Positions 23,758 to 32,642 of a stretch of 64,000 bases of DNA are shown piece by piece. The DNA lies in contig NZ_CP078076.1 of NCBI RefSeq assembly GCF_023101165.1, forward strand, positions 1,736,001 to 1,800,000, in the 5' to 3' direction. The stretch comes from Microbacterium sufflavum. GTDB lineage: Bacteria; Actinomycetota; Actinomycetes; Actinomycetales; Microbacteriaceae. The position numbers were made by a program, and so were the translations under genes. Every line of letters starts with the position of its first letter. Position 1 is the first letter of the stretch. The notes beneath the pieces were generated by a model that saw only the letters and a program-made list of their open reading frames with translations, made no database searches and was not told the DNA's origin.

Positions 23758-24854
23758 GCTGGCAGCTCACCGCGGCCGACCTCCCCGACCTCGCCCGAGG
23801 CGCGACGCTGCTCGGCACGGGCGGCGGCGGCGACCCGTACATCGGGAAGATGCTCGTGGAACGGGTGCTCGGCGACGGCAGCATCACGATCCTCGACCCG
23901 GACGAGCTGGCGGACGACCTCTTCGTGATCCCCACCGCGCAGATGGGCGCCCCGACGGTGATGGTGGAGAAGATCCCCGCTGGCACCGAGCCCACGCTGG
24001 CGCTGCGCACGCTCGAGGAGCACCTGGGGCGGACGGCCGATGCGACCATGCCCATCGAGTGCGGCGGCATCAACTCCATGATCCCGCTGATCGTCGCGGC
24101 CGAGACCGGGCTGCCCGTGGTGGACGCGGACGGCATGGGACGAGCGTTCCCCGAGCTGTCGATGGAGACCTTCGCGGTGTACGGCGTGCCCGGCTCGCCG
24201 CTCGCGCTCGCCGGGGAGCGGGGCGAGAAGGTCGTGATCGACACGGGCGACGACGACCGGCAGATGGAGTGGCTCGCCCGCGGCATCACGATCCGGCTGG
24301 GCGGCGTCGGCCACATCGCCGAGTACGCCATGACCGGCGCCGACGTGCGGCGCACGGCCGTGCCACGGACCATCTCGATGGCGCTCGCGCTCGGCCGCGC
24401 CATCCGCCTGGCCCGCGAGGAGCACCGGTCCCCGTTCGAGGCGATCGCCGACACCCTCGCGACCACCCTCTACCCGCACGTGCGGGAACTGGGCGTCGGG
24501 AAGGTCGTGGACGTCGAGCGGCGGACGACGGAGGGCTTCGCGAAGGGCCGGGCCGTCATCGCTCCACTGGGGGCCGAGGGCGACGCGGTCGAGATCGCGT
24601 TCCAGAACGAGAACCTCACGGCCTACCGCGGTGGGGAGCTGCTGGCGATCGTGCCCGACCTCATCTGCGTGGTCGATCACGAGACCGCGGAACCGATCAC
24701 GACCGAGGGACTGCGCTACGGGCAGCGGGTGCGCGTGCTCGGCATCTCCACGCCCGACATGATGCGCACGCCCGAGGCGCTGGCCGCGTTCGGTCCCACG
24801 GCGTTCGGCCTGACGGAGCCGTTCCGCCCGGTCGAGGGGACCCCCGCGTCCTAG
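23754..24854 (+). CDS. DUF917 family protein, copy 2
   Basis: This protein has exactly the same length (366 residues) as the preceding one and the same motifs: LGTGGGGDPYIG, QMGAPTVMVEKIPAG, ECGGINSMIPLIVAAETGLPVVDADGMGRAFPELSM, RRTTEGFAKGRAVI and EPITTEGLRYGQRVRVL. The two are clearly paralogues from a tandem duplication that has since diverged, for example at AEVGGVNST versus ECGGINSM. Its ATG overlaps the previous TGA. A heteromeric complex of the two copies with HyuA is a reasonable guess; different substrate specificity is the alternative. Confidence 0.87.
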   Translation: MSWQLTAADLPDLARGATLLGTGGGGDPYIGKMLVERVLGDGSITILDPDELADDLFVIPTAQMGAPTVMVEKIPAGTEPTLALRTLEEHLGRTADATMPIECGGINSMIPLIVAAETGLPVVDADGMGRAFPELSMETFAVYGVPGSPLALAGERGEKVVIDTGDDDRQMEWLARGITIRLGGVGHIAEYAMTGADVRRTAVPRTISMALALGRAIRLAREEHRSPFEAIADTLATTLYPHVRELGVGKVVDVERRTTEGFAKGRAVIAPLGAEGDAVEIAFQNENLTAYRGGELLAIVPDLICVVDHETAEPITTEGLRYGQRVRVLGISTPDMMRTPEALAAFGPTAFGLTEPFRPVEGTPAS

Positions 24855-24864
24855 GCTGGACGGC

Positions 24865-25893
24865 ATGAGGCTGGAGCGGGACGACGTGGCGGCGCTCGCC
24901 CGCGGCTACGCGCTCCTCGGCTCCGGCGGCGGTGGCTCGACCACGATGCTCGAGCTCATGCTGGGCGCCGCCGACCACGGGCCGATCGACGTCACGCCGG
25001 TGTCGGCGCTCGACCCCGCGACCCCGTGCCTCGGTGTCGCGTTCGTCGGCTCCACCATGCTCCTGAGCGAACGGATGCCGGGCGCAGAGCCGTTCGGCGC
25101 ACTGCTGCGGGCGGTCGAGCGCTGGCTCGGACACCCCGTGCCGGCGGTCTGCTCGCTCGAGGGCGGGGGGATGAACGGGCTGGCGCCCCTCACCCTCGCG
25201 AAGACGCACACCGTGGTCGACGCCGACTGCACGGGTCGCGCGGTGCCCGGTCTCGACCAGATGTCGCTGTTCGTCGACCGCGTGCCCGGGCTCGTGTTCG
25301 CGTGCGAGACCGGCGCGGACGGAGTCGCCCTGGTCGAGGCGACCAGGGCGATCGACGCGGAGCGGGTGGTGCGGTCGGCCATCATCCAGGCCGGGGGAGT
25401 GGGCTGCGCGGTGCTCGCCGGCTTCACGGTGGGCGACCTGCGGGAGCACGCGATCGAGGGGCACCTGGCTCGGGCGCTCGACCTGGGGCGGGCGTTCCTC
25501 GCGCACGCCCGGCTCGCGCCGCCGCTGCTGGCCGAGGCCCTGGGGGGCGAGCTGCTCGCCGAGGGCCGGATCCTGTCGGTCGCGCCGTCCGTGACGGATC
25601 CGCACGTCAGCGCCATCGAGGTCGCGGGCATCGGCGGTACCGTGCACCGGGTGGTCGCGCGGTCGGAGACGCTCGCGGTGCTCAGCGACGGGCTGCTGGT
25701 CGCCGCGGCCCCCGAGGTGATCGTGGTGCTGGACGCCGTGTCCCGCGAGATCCTCGAGGTCACCGACCTCAGCCTGGCGCGGCACGTCGTCGTGCTCGCC
25801 CTGCCCGCGCCCGACTGGTGGAGCGAGCGCCCCGAGCGCCGCGCCCGCATCGTGCCGTCGGCCTACGGTCTCGACGGGCTGGACGCGGCATGA
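24865..25893 (+). CDS. Divergent DUF917 family protein, copy 3
   Basis: This 342-residue protein is a shorter, more distant member. LGSGGGGSTT replaces the GTGGGGDPY motif of the other two copies. SLEGGGMNGLAPLTLAKTHTVVDADCTGRAVPGLDQM replaces the VDADGMGRAFPEL block, with a Cys at the Gly position. The C-terminal half also lacks the TTEGLRYGQRVRV segment. It starts 11 bases after copy 2 and overlaps the regulator gene by ATGA. It may be a regulatory or structural partner, or act on a different intermediate. Confidence 0.8.
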   Translation: MRLERDDVAALARGYALLGSGGGGSTTMLELMLGAADHGPIDVTPVSALDPATPCLGVAFVGSTMLLSERMPGAEPFGALLRAVERWLGHPVPAVCSLEGGGMNGLAPLTLAKTHTVVDADCTGRAVPGLDQMSLFVDRVPGLVFACETGADGVALVEATRAIDAERVVRSAIIQAGGVGCAVLAGFTVGDLREHAIEGHLARALDLGRAFLAHARLAPPLLAEALGGELLAEGRILSVAPSVTDPHVSAIEVAGIGGTVHRVVARSETLAVLSDGLLVAAAPEVIVVLDAVSREILEVTDLSLARHVVVLALPAPDWWSERPERRARIVPSAYGLDGLDAA

Positions 25894-27404
25894 GCGCCGC
25901 GCTTCCCCTCACCGCACTGCTCGCCCAGGGCGAGAACGGGGCTGTGCGCCTCGTCGCCGGGCCCGCCGACGCCGAGTGGGACGCGGTGTCGGTGGAGGCG
26001 GAGGAGGCCGACCTCCCGGCGCAGAGCCGCAGCGGCCTCGCGATCCTCACGGCCGCCGCGCCGCGCGCGACCTGGCAGCAGGATGCGATGCTGCGCCGGG
26101 TGCGCGACCGCGGCTTCACCGGACTCGCGCTGCCCGGCGCGGCCGACGTCGACCGCGGCGCCGTCCGGCTCGCGGCCAGGCTCGGGCTCACCCTGCTCGA
26201 CGTCGAGCGGCCGGTGCAGCTCGCCCGGGCCTGCTGGATGCTGATCGAGGCGCGTGACGCCCTCACGCTCACCCGCGTGCGCAAGGTCGCGCAGTCGTTC
26301 GAGTACGCGGCGGACGACCTCGGCGACCTGCTCGGGCACCTCGCGGCGAATCTCGGCCTCGGCGTCGCGCTCATCGACGGCGCGGGGGTTCTGCGCGAAG
26401 CCGGGGGACACCTGGCCGATGCACTCCGCCACCGGATCCGCTTCGACGCGTGGACCGATGCCGCCCGGGCCGACGGCGACGCTGCGGCCTCGGTGCGCGT
26501 GGACAGTCCCGGCCGTTCCGGACTGCGGCTCGTGCTGTTCGGTCGCGGTCTCGGCGAGGCACAGCTGCAGTCGCTCATCGTCGCCGCCGAGGTGGCGATG
26601 CCGGCCGTCGCCGCGCGGATCCTGATCGACGAGATCGCCGCGGTCAACGACGTCGCCGCATCGTCGGGGCTGCTGCGCGACTTCGTGGAGCTGCGCGGCA
26701 CGGCCGACACCGACGTGGAGCGGCGGATGGCGGAGCGCGGGTGGCGCACCGGCGGGCATCACCTCGGTTTCCGCACGGTCGCGCGCGGCCGGCTCGACCC
26801 GCTCGCGCTGCTGCGCTCGATCAGCCCGGCCCTCAGCGCGATCGACGCCGAGGCGCACGCCACCACCGCGGGGCGCGGCGTCAGCGGCTGGCTGTCGTTC
26901 GCCGAGGCTCCGGGGCCCGACCGGGTGGAGCGCGCGGTCGGGGCGCTGCGCGACGTGCACCTCGGCGCGCTGCGCGACTTCGCGGTGGCGACCGGTGTCG
27001 GCTCGCTGCAGAGCGGCCCGGAGGGGCTGGCCGCCACGCTCGACGAGGCGGGCGACGCGGCACGCATCGCGGCCGACCGCTCCGCCACGGGCTGGTTCGT
27101 GCGGGTGGACAGTCTCGGTCTGGAGCAGCTGCTGCTCGCCTGGACCGGGAACGACACGTTCGTGCCGGCGGCGCAGTCGCTCCTGGCGCCGCTCGCGGAC
27201 GGGGGCGGCGAGCTGCTCACGACGCTGTCGGCCTACCTGGACCACGAGTCGGGGATCGCCGCGACCGCGGCCGCCCTCGGCCTGCACCGCAACACCGTCA
27301 TGGTGCGCATCCGTCGGGTGCAGGAGCTGCTCGGGATCGACATGAGCGATCCGGAGGCCCGGCTCGCGCTGCACCTGGCGTGCCGGGCCGTGCTGCCGCG
27401 CTGA
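25890..27404 (+). CDS. PucR-family transcriptional regulator
   Basis: This 504-residue protein has the PucR design: an N-terminal PucR-like ligand domain (about 1-120, including GFTGLALPGAADVDRGAVRLAARLGLTLLDV), a central GGDEF-like domain, and a C-terminal HTH_30 (LSAYLDHESGIAATAAALGLHRNTVMVRIRRVQELLGID). PucR proteins control purine, ureide and related catabolic genes. It overlaps the third DUF917 gene by ATGA and ends the operon, so it probably regulates the permease-HyuA-DUF917 genes in response to the ring substrate. Confidence 0.9.
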   Translation: MSAALPLTALLAQGENGAVRLVAGPADAEWDAVSVEAEEADLPAQSRSGLAILTAAAPRATWQQDAMLRRVRDRGFTGLALPGAADVDRGAVRLAARLGLTLLDVERPVQLARACWMLIEARDALTLTRVRKVAQSFEYAADDLGDLLGHLAANLGLGVALIDGAGVLREAGGHLADALRHRIRFDAWTDAARADGDAAASVRVDSPGRSGLRLVLFGRGLGEAQLQSLIVAAEVAMPAVAARILIDEIAAVNDVAASSGLLRDFVELRGTADTDVERRMAERGWRTGGHHLGFRTVARGRLDPLALLRSISPALSAIDAEAHATTAGRGVSGWLSFAEAPGPDRVERAVGALRDVHLGALRDFAVATGVGSLQSGPEGLAATLDEAGDAARIAADRSATGWFVRVDSLGLEQLLLAWTGNDTFVPAAQSLLAPLADGGGELLTTLSAYLDHESGIAATAAALGLHRNTVMVRIRRVQELLGIDMSDPEARLALHLACRAVLPR

Positions 27405-27416
27405 CCCCGCCGCTGC

Positions 27417-27827
27417 CTACTCCGGGTCGCCGTGCAGCATCCAGACGATGCCGAACCGGTCGACGAGCATGCCGAACGTCCCGCCCCACGGCGGCACATC
27501 CAGGGGCATCGTGATGGTCGCACCCTCCGAGAGCCGGTCCCACACGCGCTGCGTGACCTCCTGGGTGTTGCCGCTCAGCGACACGGAGATGCCCTGCGGC
27601 TTCTCGTAGGTCATGCCGTCGGGGGTGTCCGAGGCCATCAGCACGAGACCGTCCGGGGTGGTGAGCTGCGCGTGCATCACGAGGTCCTGCTGCTCCGGGC
27701 TCTGCACCATGCCGGGGAACTCGCCGAAGACGCTGATGTCGAGCTCACCGCCGAGGACGCTCCGGTAGAACTCCATCGCCTCCCGGGCCTCGGTGCGGAA
27801 CGACAGGTACGGGTTGAGATTGGGCAT
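27417..27827 (-). CDS. VOC-superfamily protein, PhnB-like
   Basis: This 136-residue protein has the PhnB/DUF1338-like glyoxalase-bleomycin fold: NPYLSFRTEAREAMEFYRSVLGGELDISVFGEF, HAQLTTPDGLVLMASDT, and the C-terminal WGGTFGMLVDRFGIVWMLHG. Such proteins are single-domain VOC enzymes or binders with unproven substrates; the resemblance to PhnB does not imply phosphonate metabolism. AGGAG precedes the ATG at 27827. It converges on the PucR gene and is not obviously part of an operon. Confidence 0.87.
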   Translation of the reverse strand: MPNLNPYLSFRTEAREAMEFYRSVLGGELDISVFGEFPGMVQSPEQQDLVMHAQLTTPDGLVLMASDTPDGMTYEKPQGISVSLSGNTQEVTQRVWDRLSEGATITMPLDVPPWGGTFGMLVDRFGIVWMLHGDPE

Positions 27828-27962
27828 GACTGCTCCTGGTCGTGTTCGGACTGCTGAGGATCCCCGCCGCGCCTCAGTCTCCGCTCCGTCGCGCGCCGTC
27901 GCAAGAGCAGGGGCACGACCGCGCCGACACCCCGTCCCGGAGGTGCGGTGCCGGAGGGAGGG

Positions 27963-28712
27963 TCAGGGGTGCGCGGTCTCCGCGAGCCACTCCGCGAACG
28001 TCTGCCGGCCGAGGTCGGCATCGGGTCCCGGAAGCGCCTTGCCCTCCCGCATCCCCGTCATCTGCGGGCCGGGCACGCTCAGCGCCGGAACCCAGCCGCG
28101 GTAGCCCTGGTGTCGCGCGAATGCCCGGATCATGTCGGCCAGCTGTTCCTCTCGCGGCCCGGCGACGTCCGCCACGCGACCCCGCGGCTCCCCGACGGCG
28201 AGAGCTGCGAGACGCTCGCCGACCTCGCGGGCGGCCACCGGCTGCGTGCGGGCCCGGGGTGCCACGTGGAGCGGGCCGAGCGTCGCGCGGGCGAACATCT
28301 GCGCGGCGAACTCGTGGAACTGGGTGGCGCGCTGGATCGTCCACGGCACGGGCGACGCCTCCACGATCTTCTCCTGCGCGACCTTGCCCGCGTAGTAGTC
28401 GTAGGGGATGCGGTCGACGCCGACGATCGAGAGGAGCACCGCGTGTCGCACGCCCGCGTCGGCGGCGGACGACAGCAGGTTGCCTGTCGCCGCGGTGAAG
28501 AACTCGATCGCCGCGCTCGCCTTCAGCGTCTCGATGCTCGCGACGTCGATCACCGCGTCCGCTCCGCGCAGCGCCTCGGACAGCCCTCTCCCGCTCACCA
28601 GATCGACGCCGGTCGAGCGGCTGAGCACCACCGCGTCATGCCCCGCCTCCCGGACCGCGTCCACGGTGTGCCTGCCCACGACGCCGGTGCCACCGGCGAC
28701 AGCGATTCTCAT
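27963..28712 (-). CDS. NAD(P)-binding NmrA-like oxidoreductase
   Basis: This 249-residue atypical short-chain dehydrogenase has the Rossmann start MRIAVAGGTGVVGRHTVDAVREAGH, then GADAVIDVAS and a YDYYAGKVAQEKIVEAS active-site-like segment with Y-x3-K. This fits NmrA/complex I NDUFA9-type proteins that bind NAD(P) and act on quinones or other small substrates. GGAG lies upstream of the ATG at 28712. It is divergent from an ECF41-like sigma gene and carries a promoter of the ECF41 type, so it is the likely main target of that sigma factor. Confidence 0.87.
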   Translation of the reverse strand: MRIAVAGGTGVVGRHTVDAVREAGHDAVVLSRSTGVDLVSGRGLSEALRGADAVIDVASIETLKASAAIEFFTAATGNLLSSAADAGVRHAVLLSIVGVDRIPYDYYAGKVAQEKIVEASPVPWTIQRATQFHEFAAQMFARATLGPLHVAPRARTQPVAAREVGERLAALAVGEPRGRVADVAGPREEQLADMIRAFARHQGYRGWVPALSVPGPQMTGMREGKALPGPDADLGRQTFAEWLAETAHP

Positions 28713-28753
28713 GCGTGCGTTCTCCTTCGTCTCGGGAATGGTCCTGCCTCTCC

Positions 28754-28780
28754 GACGATGCAGCCCGCCCGAATGTGAGG
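28754..28780 (-). promoter_or_regulatory. ECF41-type promoter of the NmrA-like oxidoreductase
   Basis: On the minus strand CCTCACA (28780-28774) is followed by exactly 16 bases and CGTC (28757-28754). The reported ECF41 consensus is TGTCACA-n16-CGTC, so five of seven -35 bases, the spacing and the whole -10 element agree. It faces the oxidoreductase gene, 41 bases before its start. Confidence 0.6.
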
Positions 28781-28836
28781 CGATCGGCGACATCCGCCGT
28801 GCCCGCGTGCGTCACGCAGGGCCAGGATAGGAGACG

Positions 28837-29739
28837 ATGGACGACCTCGAAGCCCCTGAATCCGAGCGGCGACCCCTGCTGGCCCTCGCGTACCGCCTGC
28901 TCGGCACGGTCGCCGACGCGGAGGACGCCGTGCAGGAGACCTACGCGCGCTGGTATCGGATGTCGCCCGCGGAGCGAGCGGCGATCGTTAACCCGGCCGC
29001 GTGGCTGACGAGGGTCGCCGGGCGCGTCTGTCTCGACGTGCTCGGATCGGCGCGTGCCCGCCGCGAGACCTACGTCGGCCCGTGGCTGCCCGAGCCGGTG
29101 CCGCACGGTTCCGCGTTCGCCGGGCCGCCGCACCCCGACCCGCTCGACCGCCTCACCCTGGACGAATCCGTCGGCCTGGCGCTGCTCGTGGTGCTGGAGT
29201 CGCTCACGCCCGCCGAGCGTGTGGCCTTCGTGCTGCACGACGTCTTCGGCGTGCCGTTCGCCGAGATCGCCGAGACGGTCGGACGCACCCCCGCCGCGGT
29301 CCGGCAGCTCGCCTCGCAGGGGCGCCGACGCGTGCGGGCTGGGCGATCCGGAGTCGCCGACCGAGCTCAGCACGACGCGGTGGTGCGGGCGTTCCTCGGC
29401 GCGGCGGCCACGGGTGAGTTCGACCGGCTCGTGAGGCTGCTCGACCCCGACGTGGTGCTCCGCTCCGACGCCGGAGGCAAGAAGTCCGCGGCACTGCGAC
29501 CCGTGGTGGGGGCCGACCACGTGGCCCGGTTCGTGCTCGGCATCGCGCGCCGCAACCCCGAGGCCGAGGTCGCCCTCGTGCCTGCGCCGGACGGGCTCGC
29601 ACTGCTCGCGACGCTCGATGGGGATGCGGACGCGGTGTTCTCGTTCGTCGTGCGCGGCGACCGGATCGCCGAGGTCTTCGCGGTGCGCAACCCCGACAAG
29701 CTCACGCAGTGGCCGGGATCCTCGCGGTCGCTAGCATGA
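28837..29739 (+). CDS. ECF41/SigJ-like sigma factor with SnoaL-type tail
   Basis: This 300-residue protein has sigma-70 region 2 (LLALAYRLLGTVADAEDAVQETYARW), region 4 (LESLTPAERVAFVLHDVFGVPFAEIAETVGRTPAAVRQLASQGRRRV), and a C-terminal SnoaL_2-like domain of about 110 residues. The fused tail marks the ECF41/SigJ group, where it tunes activity in place of a separate anti-sigma factor. Such genes usually sit beside an oxidoreductase or carboxymuconolactone decarboxylase-like gene that they control, as here. A GGAG precedes the ATG. The M20 peptidase gene overlaps its end by ATGA. Confidence 0.92.
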   Translation: MDDLEAPESERRPLLALAYRLLGTVADAEDAVQETYARWYRMSPAERAAIVNPAAWLTRVAGRVCLDVLGSARARRETYVGPWLPEPVPHGSAFAGPPHPDPLDRLTLDESVGLALLVVLESLTPAERVAFVLHDVFGVPFAEIAETVGRTPAAVRQLASQGRRRVRAGRSGVADRAQHDAVVRAFLGAAATGEFDRLVRLLDPDVVLRSDAGGKKSAALRPVVGADHVARFVLGIARRNPEAEVALVPAPDGLALLATLDGDADAVFSFVVRGDRIAEVFAVRNPDKLTQWPGSSRSLA

Positions 29740-31085
29740 CGAGGGTGACGACCCCCACCGTGCGTCCCGGTATCGCCGAGCGCCTCGCCCGCATGATCCG
29801 CCTCCCCACCGTCTCCGCGGAGCTGGACGAACGCGGCCTCGCGCCGTTCGAGGAGTTCGCGGCGCTGCTCGCCGAGCTGTACCCGCGCACGCACGCGGCG
29901 CTGACGCTCGAGCGGCACACCGACCTGGGGCTGCTGTTCCACTGGGCGGGCACGGGAGCGGTGACGGACGGACCCGTCGTGCTGATGGCGCACTACGACG
30001 TGGTCTCGGTCGACGAGAGCGACGCCTGGACCCATCCGCCGTTCGCGGGGGTGATCGCCGACGGCTCGGTGCACGGGCGCGGGGCGCTCGACGACAAGGG
30101 GCCGCTGATCGTGGTGCTCGAGGCCGTCGAGAACCTGCTCGCCGACGGCTTCCGTCCGCCGCGCGACGTGTACCTGTCGTTCGGCGGGAACGAGGAGACC
30201 TACGGGCGGGCGGCCGAGGAGATCGCGCGGGTGCTGCGCGCCCGCGGCATCGTGCCGTGGCTCGTGATCGACGAGGGCGGGGCGGTCGTCGACGCACCGC
30301 TGCCCTTCGTCCCCGGGCGTGCCGCGATGATCGGTGTCGGTGAGAAGGGCGTGATGACGCTGCGGCTCTCGGCGCGCGGCGACGGCGGGCACGCCTCCGC
30401 CCCGCCCGCACTCACGGCCGTGCGCCGCGTGGCCCGCGCGGTCGACCGCCTCGGCCCCGACACCTTCCGGCCGCGCGCCTCGACCGCGGTGCTGCGCATG
30501 CTCGGCGTGCTCGGCGCGCAGACGCCGGGACCCGCGCGGCACCTCCTGCGGCTGCTCGCCGCGACGCCACCGCTCACCGCGCGGCTCTTCGCGGCGCTGG
30601 GCGGCGAGCCCGCGGCGCTGGTGCGCACGACGGTCGCGCCCACCATGCAGTCGGGCGGCACCGCCGCGAACGTGCTGCCCTCGCAGGCGTCGGCCACGGT
30701 GAACCTGCGCATCGCGCTCGGCGAGACCACGCAGCAGACCGTGTACCGCGTGCGTCGACGGGTGCGCGATCCGCTCGTCTCCGTGGAGGTGGTGGAGGCC
30801 AGTGAGCCGTCGCCGGAGTCGTCGACCGAGAACGCGCAGTTCGCCCTGCTCGCCGCGGCGCTCGAGGTCTCGCACCCCGGCGTCCCCGCCGTGCCGTACG
30901 TGATGATGGCGGCGACCGACTCCCGGCACTTCCACCGGTTCGCCCCGGCCGTGTACCGCTTCGCGCCGCTGGACATGTCGAATGCGCAGCGCGCATCGAT
31001 CCACGGCGTCGACGAGAGCGTGGAGATCGCGGCGCTGGAGCGGGGGGAGCGGTTCCATCGCTCCCTCCTCGAACGACTAGGGTGA
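29736..31085 (+). CDS. M20-family metallopeptidase
   Basis: This 449-residue di-zinc peptidase has the M20 ligands in order: His86 in LMAHYDVV, Asp119/120 in GRGALDDKGPL, the catalytic Glu pair in GGNEETYG (about 151-152), and a dimerisation/lid domain from DGGHASAPP. It should hydrolyse a peptide or N-acyl amino acid. Its ATG at 29736 overlaps the sigma factor stop, so it is translated with it; a GTG nine bases later is possible. Its link to the sigma factor's stress role is unclear. Confidence 0.9.
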   Translation: MTRVTTPTVRPGIAERLARMIRLPTVSAELDERGLAPFEEFAALLAELYPRTHAALTLERHTDLGLLFHWAGTGAVTDGPVVLMAHYDVVSVDESDAWTHPPFAGVIADGSVHGRGALDDKGPLIVVLEAVENLLADGFRPPRDVYLSFGGNEETYGRAAEEIARVLRARGIVPWLVIDEGGAVVDAPLPFVPGRAAMIGVGEKGVMTLRLSARGDGGHASAPPALTAVRRVARAVDRLGPDTFRPRASTAVLRMLGVLGAQTPGPARHLLRLLAATPPLTARLFAALGGEPAALVRTTVAPTMQSGGTAANVLPSQASATVNLRIALGETTQQTVYRVRRRVRDPLVSVEVVEASEPSPESSTENAQFALLAAALEVSHPGVPAVPYVMMAATDSRHFHRFAPAVYRFAPLDMSNAQRASIHGVDESVEIAALERGERFHRSLLERLG

Positions 31086-31140
31086 TCTCACCCCCTCCGG
31101 GATCCACCCCGGCACCCGACCTCTCGAAGCAGGAGACGCG

Positions 31141-32604
31141 ATGACGCGCACCCGCACCCTGGGCACCCTCGCCGTGGTCGTCGGCTTCCTCGCGTTCGTC
31201 GAGTTCACCAGCGGCGTGCTCCAGGGGTACTACACGCCGATGCTCAGCGACATCGCCCGCCACCTGGGCATCCACGACGCCGACGTGAACTGGCTGGAGG
31301 GGTCGCAGCTGATGCTGTCGGCACTCGTGGTGCCGGCGTTCGCGAAGCTCGGCGACATGCTCGGCCACAAGCGCATGCTGCTGATCTCGACCGCCGTGAC
31401 CGCGGCCGCCGCGCTCGTGCTGCCGTTCACCGACTCGTTCGCGGTGTTCCTGCTCGCCTGGTCGCTCATGGGCTTCTACGTGGTGTGGCTGCCGCTGGAG
31501 ATCGCCCTGATCTGGTCGCGGTCACGGCGCATGGAGGGGCGCTCGTCGATCACGGCGAAGGCGGCGGGCCTCCTGGTCGCCGCCCTGGAGGGTGGGGCGA
31601 TCATCGGCGCCCTCGTCGGCGGCGCGCTGATCGACGCCCTCCCGCTGACGGTCGTGCTGCTCGTGCCCGCCGTGCTGATCGTGGTGTGCTTCTTCGTGAT
31701 CCTGTTCGGCGTGCGGGAGTCGCCCGAGCCGACCGGCGGCGTGTTCGACACGGTCGGCCTGGTGCTGATCTCCCTCGCGCTGCTGTGCTTCACGGGCGGG
31801 CTCAGCCTGCTGCGCCTCGAGGGCGGCCTCGGCAACCCGTGGTCGTGGGCGGTCGTGGCGCTGGGGCTTCTGCTGGTCGTGCCGTTCGTGCGGTGGGAGC
31901 TGCGCTGCGACGACCCGCTGATCGACGTGCGCATGTTCCGGTCTCCGGCGCTCGGGCCCGTGTTCCTCACGGCGGGACTGTTCGGGGTGAGCGTGCTGGG
32001 CGCGCAGGCGCCGCTGTCGACCTTCGCGCGCACCGACCCGGAGGTGTACGGCTACGGGCTGGGGACGACCGGCTTCGCGACGTCGCTGATCATCGGGGTG
32101 TACCTGGTCGCGATGATCGCGGGCGCGCTGCTGTTCCCGGTCGTGGCGCGCTGGGCGTCGCCACGGATCACGCTCCTCGGGGCGTCGGTGCTGGTGGGCA
32201 TCGGTTTCCTGCTGTTCCTGCCGTTCCACGACGCCTATGGGCAGGTGATCGCGAACATGGTCGTGGTGGGGCTCGGCTCCGGCGCCCTCGTGGCGGCGCT
32301 GCCGGCCGCGGCGGCGTCGGCGGCTCCGGCGACGCAGACGGGCGTCGCGACCGGGCTCACCAACTCCGTGAAGACCGTGGGCGGTGCGATCGCCTCGTGC
32401 GTCTTCGGCATCGCACTCCTGCACGGCGTCGCGAGTGGTGCGGGCGCGGTCGCCGACGGGACGGCGGGGTCGCTCGCGGGGTATGTCACGGTGTGGGTCG
32501 TCTGCGGGGCGACCGCGCTCGCCGCTGCGGTGCTCCTGCTGTTCGTGCCGAAGCAGGCGTTCACGGATCGCGCGGTCGAGGCTGAGGCGGCACCGGTCGC
32601 CTGA
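31141..32604 (+). CDS. MFS transporter, DHA2-like (14 helices)
   Basis: This 487-residue major facilitator protein has about fourteen helices and resembles the EmrB/QacA (DHA2) drug exporters. The loop 2-3 motif reads KLGDMLGHKRMLLIS, and helix 5 carries a G-rich antiporter-like stretch (EGGAIIGALVGGALID). AGGAG stands before the ATG. It lies 55 bases after the M20 gene on the same strand and may share its transcript. The substrate cannot be told; proton-driven drug efflux is the family default. Confidence 0.88.
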   Translation: MTRTRTLGTLAVVVGFLAFVEFTSGVLQGYYTPMLSDIARHLGIHDADVNWLEGSQLMLSALVVPAFAKLGDMLGHKRMLLISTAVTAAAALVLPFTDSFAVFLLAWSLMGFYVVWLPLEIALIWSRSRRMEGRSSITAKAAGLLVAALEGGAIIGALVGGALIDALPLTVVLLVPAVLIVVCFFVILFGVRESPEPTGGVFDTVGLVLISLALLCFTGGLSLLRLEGGLGNPWSWAVVALGLLLVVPFVRWELRCDDPLIDVRMFRSPALGPVFLTAGLFGVSVLGAQAPLSTFARTDPEVYGYGLGTTGFATSLIIGVYLVAMIAGALLFPVVARWASPRITLLGASVLVGIGFLLFLPFHDAYGQVIANMVVVGLGSGALVAALPAAAASAAPATQTGVATGLTNSVKTVGGAIASCVFGIALLHGVASGAGAVADGTAGSLAGYVTVWVVCGATALAAAVLLLFVPKQAFTDRAVEAEAAPVA

Positions 32605-32642
32605 CGGCCGGGCGAGCAGCGCGGTCGGACGGATCGGCCGCG

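Noticed and set aside
22657..25893. Three DUF917 genes as a recent assembly duplication
   Set aside because: The copies differ throughout their sequence and length, so they are old paralogues and not an artefact.
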